Source of the DNA: Cytophagaceae bacterium
GTDB taxonomy: Bacteria; Bacteroidota; Bacteroidia; Cytophagales; Spirosomataceae
Direction of reading: 5' to 3'
Assembly: GCA_947460975.1 (NCBI GenBank)
Contig: CANHGO010000001.1
Coordinates: 124,001-188,000, forward strand
Length of the DNA stretch: 64,000 nt
The position numbers were made by a program, and so were the translations under genes. How positions within the stretch are numbered: the first letter of the stretch is position 1; every line of letters starts with the position of its first letter. Below, piece by piece: positions 25,889 to 35,441 of the stretch. The notes under the pieces were generated by a model that was not told the origin of the DNA, did not search any database, and saw only the letters and a program-made list of their open reading frames with translations.

Positions 25889-28513
25889 TTATCTTGGACC
25901 ACCAAATCCGCCACCACTGTAGCCTCCACCACTTCTGCCTCCACGATCTCCACCACCCATTCCAGGCATCATAGGTTGCGCAGGTGCAGGTGTTGCATCA
26001 CCGCCACCATCTTTTTGGTCGTCATTGCTTACTGATTTTTTCCTCTTAGTCGGATTGAAGCTCATTTTTCCAAAACGGTAAGATAAATTAACCTTAAAGT
26101 TCATATTTCTTAGCACATTAGTACTTTCTTGCGTGATCAATGGCGTTTTAGTTTCGCTACGAATTGTCATCCCATTTGTCAAAAAATTCTCTGCACCAAA
26201 ACCAATACTACCCTTCTTGTTTTTGAAATCCTTTTTCAAGCTTAAGCTGTAAATCCCAAAACCTCCTTGAGTTCCTTGCAATAAAATTTGGTTTGGACGA
26301 TAGAAAGAGAACAACTGAGCGCCCCAGCCATTACCTATGTTGTAATTTCCAAAAATCCTAAAGTTAGATTGCAAACCTTTATTGCTTGCATTCATTAACG
26401 GATCTGGCACATTATTTTTCAAAACCATGTAAGACAAGTCACCACCACCACCAATCATCAATTTATTTGACAAATTCATGTTGATATTAATGTTCATTCC
26501 ATAGGCATTCTCAACTCCAATATTCATAGAAGTCGTTTTCACTGTATCTCCTACAACCGTTCTAATTTGATTGATCGCTCCTGTATTATTTCGAACGAAA
26601 AGTGCAGTAGAAATATAGGTTTGCTTGACGAACTTACTGTAATTAATTTCATAATTATTCGCAAATTCAGGAGCCAAGTTTGGATTTCCTTGGGAAATAT
26701 TCAATGGGTTTGTAGCATTTACGTTAGGATTCAAATTTTGAATACCTGGTCTTTGGATACGGCGATTGAAACTAAATCTCCAAGTACCCGACTTAAACGT
26801 CTTAGACATATTGAAACTTGGCACTAAAACACCGTAAGGAGGAATGCTCAAATTTTGACCTTCTTTTTTCAAAAAACTAGCCTCGATATCCGTATACTCG
26901 TAACGACCACCCAACTTCATGCTCCACTTACTTTTTGTACTAAGCGTATAAGAAAAATAAGTTCCCCAAATGTTTTGGTTGTAATCAAACACGTTACTTG
27001 GCAAATTCACTAAGTTAACTTTTGTGTAGTTTGAAGGATCATTGCCAGTCGGATTCAAGAAAGATGCATAATCAGAATTCACTTGACGACCGATGATCTT
27101 AGCTCCAAACTCAATCATTTGCATTTTGGTAATTGGCGTTTGATAATCTAATTGCAAAGTAGCCTCTTTATTCACCGAACCATTTATGTTTTTAATTGAA
27201 TTCATGATTTGAGACATCGAAGAATTCGGATTCATGATATCGTTATAAAAATCATTAGAACGATTATTATTAGACATCAATGCCAAAATACTGAACTCTT
27301 TTTGTGGCTTTTCAAATGTATGCGTATAGTCTATATTCAAGTCTATATTGGCCGACTCATCCAATGAATTCGTATTTCTTAAGCTAAATAATTTATCATT
27401 TCTAATTTGACGTAATCCATCTCCCCAGCTATTTCCATTTCTAAATCCAATTCTAGAAGAGGCCGTAATGGAGTTGAATTTATTTATGTCCCAATCAAAA
27501 CCCAATTGGTAATTACCAAACATTCCGGAACGTCTTGTATCAGAAGTCTGAAAATTCCTAGTTAGAATCCCATTATTTGAAGTTGTTTGTATCGATTCAG
27601 AATGACCATTTACATTATATTCAGAACGTCCAAATCCACCCAATGTCATTCCCCACGTTTTATTTCTGAAGTTTCCATTCATCGATAAATTTGAACCTCG
27701 AACACCTGCCGAAGAATCAAAAGAGAAAGTTAAACCTTGTAAAGTGTTTTTCTTAGTCACAATGTTAATGATACCTGCACTACCTTCAGCGTCATATCTT
27801 GCTGATGGAGAAGTAATTACCTCTACTGTCTTAATCATATCAGCTGGAATTTGCTTTAAGGCATCCGCGATGCTTGATGCCAAGATAGTCGATGGCTTAT
27901 TGTTAATTAACACCTTGATATTGGAAGAACCCCTCAAAGAAGGATTGCCGTCTAGGTCAACAGATAACATCGGAACTTTTTTCAAAACATCTGTGGCATC
28001 ACCACCACGATTTGTCTGGTCTTTCTCCGCATTATACACGGTTCTGTCAACTTTCTCTTCAATTAAAGCTCTTTGACCCTCTACGGTAACTTCGGCCAAC
28101 ATTTTGGTGTTAGAACCCATACGAATCACACCTAAATCCTTATCATCATTTTTACCAGTAATTTCGACCGGAATAGTGATACTGTTATAACCTAAGAATG
28201 AAGCCACTAATTTGTAACTTCCAACCGCAACTTTCGTAATTGTAAATTTACCTACTTGGTCAGCAACCGTTCCATCCACTGGTCTGCCTGTCGTTTTGTT
28301 GATCAAAGCAACGGAAGCAAATTCAACGGGTTTGGAATCCGTGGAATCTAAAAGATAACCCACAATTTTAGCAGATCCTTTCGGCGCAACTGGAGCTGCA
28401 ACAGCTTCTTTTTTAGGAGCCACTCCTGAAAAACCACCTAAACCAGTTGGTATCTGAGCATTTGAAATTTGACAAGCTCCCAATAGGGAAAATAAAAGAA
28501 ATAATTTTTTCAT
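25889..28513 (-). CDS. TonB-dependent receptor-like outer-membrane beta-barrel protein
   Basis: 874 residues. Signal peptide MKKLFLLFSLLGACQISNAQ; CarboxypepD_reg-like domain about 48-130 (IVGYLLDSTDSKPVEFASVAL); plug domain about 165-260 (DQTNRGGDATDVLKKVPML, SSNIKVLINNKPSTIL); then a long beta-barrel of the OMP_b-brl_3 type. The C-terminus ends in a Gly/Arg/Ser-rich tail (GGDRGGRSGGGYSGGGFG) instead of the usual aromatic barrel end, an unusual extension of low complexity. No SusD partner is adjacent. Substrate unknown. Confidence 0.88.
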   Translation of the reverse strand: MKKLFLLFSLLGACQISNAQIPTGLGGFSGVAPKKEAVAAPVAPKGSAKIVGYLLDSTDSKPVEFASVALINKTTGRPVDGTVADQVGKFTITKVAVGSYKLVASFLGYNSITIPVEITGKNDDKDLGVIRMGSNTKMLAEVTVEGQRALIEEKVDRTVYNAEKDQTNRGGDATDVLKKVPMLSVDLDGNPSLRGSSNIKVLINNKPSTILASSIADALKQIPADMIKTVEVITSPSARYDAEGSAGIINIVTKKNTLQGLTFSFDSSAGVRGSNLSMNGNFRNKTWGMTLGGFGRSEYNVNGHSESIQTTSNNGILTRNFQTSDTRRSGMFGNYQLGFDWDINKFNSITASSRIGFRNGNSWGDGLRQIRNDKLFSLRNTNSLDESANIDLNIDYTHTFEKPQKEFSILALMSNNNRSNDFYNDIMNPNSSMSQIMNSIKNINGSVNKEATLQLDYQTPITKMQMIEFGAKIIGRQVNSDYASFLNPTGNDPSNYTKVNLVNLPSNVFDYNQNIWGTYFSYTLSTKSKWSMKLGGRYEYTDIEASFLKKEGQNLSIPPYGVLVPSFNMSKTFKSGTWRFSFNRRIQRPGIQNLNPNVNATNPLNISQGNPNLAPEFANNYEINYSKFVKQTYISTALFVRNNTGAINQIRTVVGDTVKTTSMNIGVENAYGMNININMNLSNKLMIGGGGDLSYMVLKNNVPDPLMNASNKGLQSNFRIFGNYNIGNGWGAQLFSFYRPNQILLQGTQGGFGIYSLSLKKDFKNKKGSIGFGAENFLTNGMTIRSETKTPLITQESTNVLRNMNFKVNLSYRFGKMSFNPTKRKKSVSNDDQKDGGGDATPAPAQPMMPGMGGGDRGGRSGGGYSGGGFGGPR

Positions 28514-28660
28514 ATTTTGTTTGTTATAGCAATTCGCTCGATTTGAAATCTTGTGTATTTAAATCGTTCACAAAATTCTATCATTATTATTTACGGGCTT
28601 ATTTTTTGCGACCAATTTGGTTAATTTGTAGGTCAATCAAAAAATCTACTCCTCGTTTTC

Positions 28661-29206
28661 ATGATATCCATTCAAACATCACGACTTCAACTCATTCCAT
28701 TGGACCATGAAATGCTCCAAATTTGGAGTCAAGCAGGAAGAGAAGGTCTTGAAAAGTCTCTCCAACTAGTACCTAACCCATGGGACCTAGAAAAGTTTTA
28801 TCAAGATGAAACTTTGTTAGCCCTGCGTGATTTTTGGTTACCCATGACTAAAAAATTTCCATTGGAATTCACTTGGTACACAAATTGGGAAATCATCCTA
28901 AAAGAAAAGTCCTGCTCTATAGGGGGAATAGGATTATCAGGAATGCCAAACAACGAAGGTAGCACGGAAATAGGCTATGTGATAGACCAAAAATTCAGGG
29001 GCTCAGGCTTCGCGACCGAAGCGGTTAAAGCATTGAAAACTTGGGCGTTTAAAGATTCTGATTTGAAAATAATAACAGCTGAAACACCCACGCTTAACCT
29101 CCATTCACAAAAAGTTTTACAAAAAAATAATTTTAAGATCGTAGGTGAAAAGCAAATCAACATACCTGAACCCATACAAGTGTATGGTTGGGAATGTGTC
29201 CGTTAA
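28661..29206 (+). CDS. GNAT-family N-acetyltransferase
   Basis: 181 residues of the RimJ/RimL-type GNAT family: starts MISIQTSRLQLIPLD, with the acetyl-CoA segment EIGYVIDQKFRGSGFATEAV and HSQKVLQKNNF. A single plus-strand gene between the receptor and the arginine operon. Acceptor unknown. Confidence 0.88.
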   Translation: MISIQTSRLQLIPLDHEMLQIWSQAGREGLEKSLQLVPNPWDLEKFYQDETLLALRDFWLPMTKKFPLEFTWYTNWEIILKEKSCSIGGIGLSGMPNNEGSTEIGYVIDQKFRGSGFATEAVKALKTWAFKDSDLKIITAETPTLNLHSQKVLQKNNFKIVGEKQINIPEPIQVYGWECVR

Positions 29207-29228
29207 TTTTTAAGATTAAATGAAATAT

Positions 29229-29241
29229 AGGGTTAAACCCT
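29229..29241. promoter_or_regulatory. Short palindrome AGGGTT-A-AACCCT upstream of the arg promoter
   Basis: Perfect 6-bp arms, 20 nt before the TAATTTTG element of the arg operon, i.e. over the expected -33 region. Could be an operator; also could be chance. Confidence 0.35.
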
Positions 29242-29261
29242 TTCCATTCGATATATTTTGG

Positions 29262-29269
29262 TAATTTTG
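29262..29269 (+). promoter_or_regulatory. arg operon promoter -7 element TAATTTTG
   Basis: An exact TAnnTTTG 41 nt before the argF' ATG. No upstream gene on the same strand within 50 nt, so this is the likely start of the arg operon. Confidence 0.6.
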
Positions 29270-29310
29270 CTAAATTAATCGCTTTTAAGATCAAGCTACC
29301 ATAAAAAATT

Positions 29311-30285
29311 ATGCACAACTTCACTTCAGTAAAAGACGCATACAATATTCAAAATCTCATCAATGAAGCATTATTGATGAAGAAAACTCCTCATTCCGAC
29401 AAACACCTTGGGAAAAACAGAACCTTAGGCTTATTGTTTTTTAATTCAAGTTTAAGAACGCGTCTTTCCACACAAAAGGCAGCTCAAAATCTAGGCATGG
29501 AAGTGATGATTATGAATGTGGGAGCTGATTCATGGCAATTGGAAATGAATGAAGGAGTGATCATGAACGGCGACAAAGCCGAACATATTTCAGAAGCAGC
29601 AGCTGTAGTAGGTCAATATTGTGATATCGTAGGAGTTAGAAGCTTTCCTGGTTTAGTGGATAGAGAAGAAGATTATTCAGAAAAAGTGCTAAACCAATTT
29701 TTGAAATATACCGGAAAACCTTTGATCAGTTTGGAATCAGCCACCAGACATCCCTTGCAATCCCTGACGGATTTAATTACGATCAATGAATATAAAAAAG
29801 TCCAAAGGCCTAAAGTCGTTTTAACTTGGGCTCCCCACGTGAAAGCTTTGCCGCAATGTGTGCCCAATTCTTTTGCAGAATGGATGAATCTCGCAGACGT
29901 AGATTTCACGATTGCGCACCCTAAAGGCTATGAATTAGCTCCTGAATTTGCGGGTGACGCCAAGATTTGCTACGATTCCAAAGAAGCTTTTGAAGGGGCT
30001 GATTTTATCTATGCCAAAAACTGGTCCTCCTATCAAGATTATGGAAAAATACTTTCCTCAGATCCTGCTTGGATGGTTACCTTGGATAAAATGAAATTAA
30101 CCAATAATGCCAAATTCATGCACTGTTTACCTGTTAGAAGAAATGTGGTCGTGGAAGATGCGGTACTAGATTCTGAACATTCGATTGTTATCCAACAAGC
30201 GGGAAATAGGGTTTGGGCGGCCCAAGTAGTATTAAAGGAAATGATTTTAACGCTCATGAGGCAAGAAAGCCCATACCTATTTTAA
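29311..30285 (+). CDS. argF': N-succinyl/N-acetylornithine carbamoyltransferase (ArgF')
   Basis: 324 residues. Carbamoyl-phosphate motif FFNSSLRTRLSTQKAA and HCLPVRRNVVVEDAVLD are intact. The GVIMNGDKAEHISEAA loop places it in the Bacteroidota/Xanthomonas branch that carbamoylates N-acylated ornithine rather than free ornithine. Residue 90, which sets acyl preference (Glu in the acetyl enzyme of Xanthomonas, Pro in the succinyl enzyme of Bacteroides fragilis), is Ala here. A small non-acidic residue favours N-succinylornithine by inference. First gene of argF'-argB-argE-argH. Confidence 0.93.
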   Translation: MHNFTSVKDAYNIQNLINEALLMKKTPHSDKHLGKNRTLGLLFFNSSLRTRLSTQKAAQNLGMEVMIMNVGADSWQLEMNEGVIMNGDKAEHISEAAAVVGQYCDIVGVRSFPGLVDREEDYSEKVLNQFLKYTGKPLISLESATRHPLQSLTDLITINEYKKVQRPKVVLTWAPHVKALPQCVPNSFAEWMNLADVDFTIAHPKGYELAPEFAGDAKICYDSKEAFEGADFIYAKNWSSYQDYGKILSSDPAWMVTLDKMKLTNNAKFMHCLPVRRNVVVEDAVLDSEHSIVIQQAGNRVWAAQVVLKEMILTLMRQESPYLF

Positions 30286-30291
30286 ACAATC

Positions 30292-31071
30292 ATGGAAAAG
30301 ATGAAACTTCATGTGATTAAAATAGGTGGAAATATCATCGACAACCCAGATGCGCTAAATTCATTTTTAACCAATTTTGCGCGCATTCCAGGATATAAAA
30401 TTTTAGTGCATGGAGGTGGTAAAATAGCGACCCAAATGGCCAAAAACCTAGGCATAGAAACCCAAATGGTCGATGGCAGAAGAGTAACCGATGAAAAAAG
30501 TCTTCAGATTGTCACGATGGTTTATGCCGGGTGGATCAACAAATCCATTGTAGCCAATTTACAGTCAAAAAAATGCAACGCATTGGGATTAACTGGCCCA
30601 GACGGTGGATTGATCAAAGCGAAAAAAAGAAATCCCATTCCCATAGATTTTGGATTCGTGGGGGATATTGTAGAGGTGAACGCAAAAGGAATAAACGATT
30701 TATTGCAAATCGGATTTAGTCCCATTTTTGCCCCAATTACGGCAGATGAGGAAGGCCAATTGCTTAACACAAATGCCGATACATTAGCCCAGTCGATTGC
30801 GATTGGTTTAAGTAGCGATTTTGATGTAGATTTAGTTTATTGCTTTGAAAAAAGAGGGGTCCTTAAAGAGCCGACAGACGACACTTCTGTGATACCAATG
30901 ATCAATGAAACCTCCTATGCAACATTAAAGAAGGAAGGAATTGTGACGGAAGGTATGATCCCTAAATTAGAAAATGCGCTTTTAGCTATTTCTAAAGGAG
31001 TCAAATTAGTCAGACTTTGTCATGCAGATGACCTAAATGATGCCAGCCAAGGAACGCAAATAAAAGCTTAA
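30292..31071 (+). CDS. argB: Acetylglutamate (or succinylglutamate) kinase ArgB
   Basis: 259 residues of the amino-acid-kinase fold. Motifs: LHVIKIGGNIID, LVHGGGKIATQMAKNLG, DGRRVTDEKSLQIVTMVYAG and LTGPDGGLIKAKKR. It starts 6 nt after argF'. If the pathway uses succinyl intermediates, as in Bacteroides, this enzyme would act on N-succinylglutamate; the sequence does not decide. No N-terminal helix of the arginine-inhibited type is seen. Confidence 0.94.
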   Translation: MEKMKLHVIKIGGNIIDNPDALNSFLTNFARIPGYKILVHGGGKIATQMAKNLGIETQMVDGRRVTDEKSLQIVTMVYAGWINKSIVANLQSKKCNALGLTGPDGGLIKAKKRNPIPIDFGFVGDIVEVNAKGINDLLQIGFSPIFAPITADEEGQLLNTNADTLAQSIAIGLSSDFDVDLVYCFEKRGVLKEPTDDTSVIPMINETSYATLKKEGIVTEGMIPKLENALLAISKGVKLVRLCHADDLNDASQGTQIKA

Positions 31072-31072
31072 C

Positions 31073-32140
31073 ATGAATAGTGAAACTCAATTTCAGGATG
31101 CTAAAAAACTATTAGGCCAACTAATAGCCTGTCCGTCTTTGAGCCGAGAAGAAGAGGGAACTGCTACGATTATTGAAGATTTTTTTAAGTCGAAAAGTAT
31201 ACCAACGAAGCGGCTGCACAATAATGTTTGGGCGACTAATCTGTTATTTGACGCAAGCAAACCAACTATACTTTTAAATTCGCACCACGATACCGTGAAG
31301 GCTAATGCTTCATGGACTTTAGATCCATTTTCCGCTATCGAAAAAGATGGTAAATTAATTGGCTTAGGAAGTAATGATGCGGGCGCTAGTCTTGTCTGTT
31401 TGATATCCACGTTTTGTCATTTTTATGAGGCCCAACTGCCATTTAATTTAGTCATTGCAGCTACGGGAGAAGAAGAAATTTCAGGAGCAAATGGTATCGA
31501 ATCGCTATTGAACTCCAGCGAATTTCCAGAAATTTCTTGGGCTATAATCGGTGAACCTACCGATTGCCAATTGGCCATCGCTGAAAAAGGGCTCATGGTG
31601 ATAGACGCTGTTTCTAAAGGAAAATCCGGTCATGCAGCTCGGGAAGAGGGAATTAATGCGATCGATTTAGCCATCGAAGATATTTCAAAAATACATGCAT
31701 TTAAATTTCCTGAAATTTCAGACTTATTGGGCCCTGTAAAAACAACCGTTACGGTGATAAACGCAGGAAAACAACATAATGTAATTCCTGAAGTTTGTGA
31801 ATTTAGCATTGACTGTAGGGTCAATGAATGCTATACCCTAGAAGAAGTTTTGGAAACCCTTCAGAAATTAGTAAAAGCCGAATTAAAACCGAGGTCCTTA
31901 AGGTTAAAACCAAGCAAAATAGATTCTGACCATCCCATTGTTCAGGCAGCTGAAAAACTAGGGATTCAAACCTTTGGCTCTCCTACCCTATCTGATCAGG
32001 CCTTATTGCATTGCCCATCCGTAAAAATTGGACCTGGGCATTCAGGAAGATCGCATACGGCAGATGAATATATATTATTGGATGAACTAAAGCAGGGAAT
32101 CCAGACGTACCAAACGTTGATCAAACAATTAAATTCTTAA
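31073..32140 (+). CDS. argE: M20-family N-acyl-ornithine/citrulline deacylase (ArgE-like)
   Basis: 355 residues. M20 metal-binding motifs: LLNSHHDTV, GLGSNDAGASL, ATGEEEISG, IGEPTDCQLAIAEKG and the C-terminal PGHSGRSHTADEY. In pathways with ArgF' the deacylase removes the acyl group from N-acylcitrulline before argininosuccinate synthesis; its place directly between argB and argH supports this. It starts 1 nt after the argB stop. Confidence 0.9.
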   Translation: MNSETQFQDAKKLLGQLIACPSLSREEEGTATIIEDFFKSKSIPTKRLHNNVWATNLLFDASKPTILLNSHHDTVKANASWTLDPFSAIEKDGKLIGLGSNDAGASLVCLISTFCHFYEAQLPFNLVIAATGEEEISGANGIESLLNSSEFPEISWAIIGEPTDCQLAIAEKGLMVIDAVSKGKSGHAAREEGINAIDLAIEDISKIHAFKFPEISDLLGPVKTTVTVINAGKQHNVIPEVCEFSIDCRVNECYTLEEVLETLQKLVKAELKPRSLRLKPSKIDSDHPIVQAAEKLGIQTFGSPTLSDQALLHCPSVKIGPGHSGRSHTADEYILLDELKQGIQTYQTLIKQLNS

Positions 32141-32144
32141 AGAC

Positions 32145-33491
32145 GTGGCAAAACTTTGGCAAAAAGAAAATCAGTCGACAGACGCTAAAATTGAAAAATT
32201 TACGGTTGGCCATGATCCCGAATATGATCTTTTGCTAGCCCGATATGACGTCATCGGTTCTTTGGCCCACATAAAAATGTTAGCGTCTGACTCGGTTAAT
32301 TTGTTGAGCCACTCAGATCAAGCAACGCTCGAGAAAGAATTGAAAAAAATATTAGTGGATATTGAAGCTGGAACTTTTTCAATTGACGAAGGAATGGAGG
32401 ATGTTCACTCCCAAGTAGAATATTTGTTGACGCAAAAATTAGGCGACGTTGGCAAAAAAATACATGCGGGAAGATCTAGGAATGACCAGGTTTTAGTGGA
32501 TTTGAAATTATTCATGCGTGCTAAAATTGAGGAAATTGCTAATTCCGTTTCTTCTTTATTTGATGTTTTAATCAATAAAAGTGAGGCACACAAAAGTGAT
32601 TTAATCCCAGGATATACCCATTTACAAATCGCGATGCCTTCTTCCTTTGGACTTTGGTTTGGCGCTTATGCAGAATGTTTGGTAGAGGATGCCGAATTGT
32701 TAGAGGCCGCATTTAGGTTGGCCAATAAAAATCCCCTAGGCTCCGGAGCTGGTTATGGTTCTTCTTTTCCTTTAAATAGAGAAATGACGACTCGATTGCT
32801 AGGATTTGAAGCTCCACATGTGAATGTTGTGAATGCTCAAATGTCGAGGGGCAAAACTGAATTCTATGTATTAACTGCGATAGCCCAATTAGCCACAACG
32901 CTGAGTCGGCTTGCCATGGATGTCTGTTTATACAATTCGCAAAATTTTGGATTCATTGAACTACCTTCCGAATTGACGACAGGAAGTTCCATCATGCCAC
33001 ATAAAAAAAATCCAGATGTCGCAGAATTAATCAGAGGTAAGGCAAATAAATTAAAAGGTGCACCCAATGATTTGCAATTGCTGATGAGCAATTTACCTTC
33101 CGGATATCACCGCGAAATGCAATTGACGAAAGAATTGTTGATGCCCGCCATCGATGAAATGCTAGATTGCCTTCAGATAACCCAATTTATGATGGAGGAA
33201 ATCAAGGTCAAGAAAAATATTTTGAATGACCCTAAATACGATTTACTGTACTCCGTTGAGGAGGTAAATAAATTAGTACTGGTCGGAATTCCTTTCCGTG
33301 AAGCTTACCAAACCGTGGGCAAAAAAATTGAAAACGGGGAGTTTGGTAGCATTTCTAAAGAACTGAATCACAGCCATTTGGGAAGCATTGGAAATTTAGG
33401 TTTGGCGGAGATAGGTCAACAAAAAGCTTTGGTCTGGTCTAAGTTTGGATTTGAAAAAGTGAATGAGGCGATTAAACATTTATTAGCCTAA
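32145..33491 (+). CDS. argH: Argininosuccinate lyase
   Basis: 448 residues. Fumarase-superfamily signature GSSIMPHKKNPDVAELIRGK, with HAGRSRNDQVLVDLKLFMR and PGYTHLQIAMPSSFGLW. It makes arginine and fumarate. Start is a GTG at 32145, 4 nt after argE, giving MAKLWQKENQSTD, the family's usual N-terminus. Its 3' end overlaps the convergent ribE gene by 9 nt. Confidence 0.96.
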   Translation: MAKLWQKENQSTDAKIEKFTVGHDPEYDLLLARYDVIGSLAHIKMLASDSVNLLSHSDQATLEKELKKILVDIEAGTFSIDEGMEDVHSQVEYLLTQKLGDVGKKIHAGRSRNDQVLVDLKLFMRAKIEEIANSVSSLFDVLINKSEAHKSDLIPGYTHLQIAMPSSFGLWFGAYAECLVEDAELLEAAFRLANKNPLGSGAGYGSSFPLNREMTTRLLGFEAPHVNVVNAQMSRGKTEFYVLTAIAQLATTLSRLAMDVCLYNSQNFGFIELPSELTTGSSIMPHKKNPDVAELIRGKANKLKGAPNDLQLLMSNLPSGYHREMQLTKELLMPAIDEMLDCLQITQFMMEEIKVKKNILNDPKYDLLYSVEEVNKLVLVGIPFREAYQTVGKKIENGEFGSISKELNHSHLGSIGNLGLAEIGQQKALVWSKFGFEKVNEAIKHLLA

Positions 33492-34076
33492 TCGATTAGC
33501 CATCATTTTTTGAATGTATTTCCCTAGAATATCAAATTCTAGGTTGACCCGACTGCCGATTTCCAATTGGTGAAAAACAGTATGTTCAAAAGTAAACGGA
33601 ATGATGGCCACAGAAAAATGATCTACACCGGAATCAACCACCGTCAGACTAGTCCCATTAACACAAATAGACCCTTTTTCTACCGTCATTTGGCCACTTG
33701 CAGCTGGATAGGAAAAACGAAACTCCCAAGAACCTTGTTGGTCTACAATCTCCATACAAATCCCTGTCAAATCCACATGTCCTTGAACAATATGTCCATC
33801 AAAGCGGGCGGAAGCTAACATACAACGCTCCAAATTCACTTTTTGGCCTATCTGCAAATCACCTAAATTTGTTTTTTGCAAGGTTTCGTTGATGGCTGTC
33901 ACTCGATAGTTTTGATTTTGAATCTCGACCACGGTTAGGCATACGCCATTGTGCGCGACGGATTGATCTATTTTAAGTTCAGCAGTAAATGGACTCGAAA
34001 ACCAAAAATCAATATTGCTTTGATTGATTTGCTTTTTTTCAAGCGTAGCCATTGCCTCCACTATTCCTGTAAACAT
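33483..34076 (-). CDS. ribE: Riboflavin synthase (alpha chain)
   Basis: 197 residues made of two tandem lumazine-binding repeats: MFTGIVEAMATLEK with AHNGVCLTVVEI, then DGHIVQGHVDLTG with SICVNGTSLTVVD. Dismutates 6,7-dimethyl-8-ribityllumazine to riboflavin. No FMN riboswitch is present upstream and no other rib gene is adjacent. Own promoter TATTTTTG at complement 34110-34117. Overlaps argH by 9 nt. Confidence 0.96.
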   Translation of the reverse strand: MFTGIVEAMATLEKKQINQSNIDFWFSSPFTAELKIDQSVAHNGVCLTVVEIQNQNYRVTAINETLQKTNLGDLQIGQKVNLERCMLASARFDGHIVQGHVDLTGICMEIVDQQGSWEFRFSYPAASGQMTVEKGSICVNGTSLTVVDSGVDHFSVAIIPFTFEHTVFHQLEIGSRVNLEFDILGKYIQKMMANRLG

Positions 34077-34109
34077 GTCAAATATTTTATAATTTTACTG
34101 ATTCAAAAT

Positions 34110-34117
34110 CAAAAATA
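34110..34117 (-). promoter_or_regulatory. ribE promoter -7 element TATTTTTG
   Basis: Exact TAnnTTTG on the minus strand 34 nt before the ribE ATG, within the 52-nt gap to the divergent DUF1684 gene. Confidence 0.5.
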
Positions 34118-34128
34118 CACGCAAACCG

Positions 34129-34737
34129 ATGAAATTCAATAAATGGACCTTGATAATACTCATAATCTTGATCGCAATTATCTATGTGAGTATTCCTAAA
34201 GATCAAATGAGTGGCCCCAAAACAAATGAAGATTCATTGGCCACGATGGAATCGCGCAAATTAAAAGATGAAACTTTTCGTGATTCGGATGAATCTCCGA
34301 TCAAAGATAAAAAAATGTTTAAGGGCTTAGCTTATTATGCTTTTAATCAAAAATGGATCATTTCATTCGAAGTTCAACGTTCAGAAAAGATCGAAAAAAT
34401 TAAAATCAATATGACCGATGGAAGCCAAGAAGACATGTTGAAATTCGGAACCATAACGGCTAATATCAATGGGGCGGAAGTTAAATTGGAATTATTTCAA
34501 CATGCGGATGGTAATTTATTCCTACCCTTTAAAGACAAAACCGCCCCCACAGAAACCTATGGAGGCGGTCGATACATCGATATTTCATTAAATAAACTAA
34601 AGGATAAAACAATTTTGGTGGATTTCAACCAGGCTTACTTTCCTTATTGCGCCTATAACCCCACATTCACCTGTCCGGTGCCGCCGAAAGGAAATGACAT
34701 CCCAACACGCATTCCCGCTGGAGAACGAAATTTTTAG
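34129..34737 (+). CDS. DUF1684-family protein
   Basis: 202 residues with one N-terminal membrane segment (LIILIILIAIIYVSI), probably a membrane anchor. The C-terminal half carries the DUF1684 pattern: LFLPFKDKTAPTETYGGGRY, VDFNQAYFPYCAYNPTFTCP and the final AGERNF. Function of the family is unknown. It is divergent from ribE and overlaps the convergent DUF2807 gene by 4 nt. Confidence 0.88.
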   Translation: MKFNKWTLIILIILIAIIYVSIPKDQMSGPKTNEDSLATMESRKLKDETFRDSDESPIKDKKMFKGLAYYAFNQKWIISFEVQRSEKIEKIKINMTDGSQEDMLKFGTITANINGAEVKLELFQHADGNLFLPFKDKTAPTETYGGGRYIDISLNKLKDKTILVDFNQAYFPYCAYNPTFTCPVPPKGNDIPTRIPAGERNF

Positions 34738-35441
34738 TCGGCCCGCTGAACGAAAGAAGCCCCTGAAACATCTTTGCTAATGTTTGGTCGGCCCTTATAG
34801 GTTATTTTACTTGCCCCTGAGGCATCTACCTGCAAGGTTTTTTGAGCGTTTACCTGAATGTGACTTGCTCCACTCGAATTTACATCTACATCGCGCGCAT
34901 ACAATTCATCCAAAATCAATTGGCTAGCTCCGGAAGTTTCCACTTCTAATTTGCCCACATGACCTGCCAAGGTAGCTTTAGAAGCACCTGAAAAATCGAG
35001 AATCAGTTTGTCTGCATTTATTTCGGCTATGTCAACTTTAGAGGCTCCCGAAAATGAAAGTCGAACTTGCTCTTCATCGGTAAAACCATTGATAAAAACC
35101 TTAGCGGCTCCAGAGAAGTCGCCATGGATAATCTTAGGCATCGTAATGTTTAAAATAACTTTTTTTGAATCCTTGTTCCAGCCCCATGACCATTTTGTAT
35201 CTCGAAAAACACGAATGTTATTGCCCGATTGACTTAATTCGATTTCCTGCAAATCTTCATCACGACCCAAAGCGATTATCGAAAACACATTTCCTTTTTT
35301 AATATGAATTTCAAAAGCGTTCCCTATTTCCAAGGAATGAAAGGCATTTACACGAAATTTTTTTGACGCTGGATTCTGAATTCCAAATAAATTAATGGTC
35401 AAAAACAGGAGTGGGATAAGAGATAAAAATTTGAATTTCAT
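34734..35441 (-). CDS. DUF2807 (head GIN domain) exported protein
   Basis: From ATG 35441 the protein is 235 residues with signal peptide MKFKFLSLIPLLFLTINLFG. The rest is a right-handed beta-helix-like DUF2807 repeat rich in 'SGASK/SGAS' turns (SFSGASKVDIAEI, DFSGASKATLAGH, ETSGASQLIL), a putative auto-transporter adhesin head domain common in Bacteroidota. The longer track start (35567) prepends a second signal-like stretch (MKKIISLFLINLLICFSAFS), so the start is uncertain. It lies downstream of the PspC-DUF2807 gene on the same strand. Function unknown; envelope. Confidence 0.8.
   Translation of the reverse strand: MKFKFLSLIPLLFLTINLFGIQNPASKKFRVNAFHSLEIGNAFEIHIKKGNVFSIIALGRDEDLQEIELSQSGNNIRVFRDTKWSWGWNKDSKKVILNITMPKIIHGDFSGAAKVFINGFTDEEQVRLSFSGASKVDIAEINADKLILDFSGASKATLAGHVGKLEVETSGASQLILDELYARDVDVNSSGASHIQVNAQKTLQVDASGASKITYKGRPNISKDVSGASFVQRAD

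Noticed and set aside
33483-34128. FMN riboswitch before ribE
   Set aside because: The gap upstream is only 52 nt and shows no RFN element sequence.
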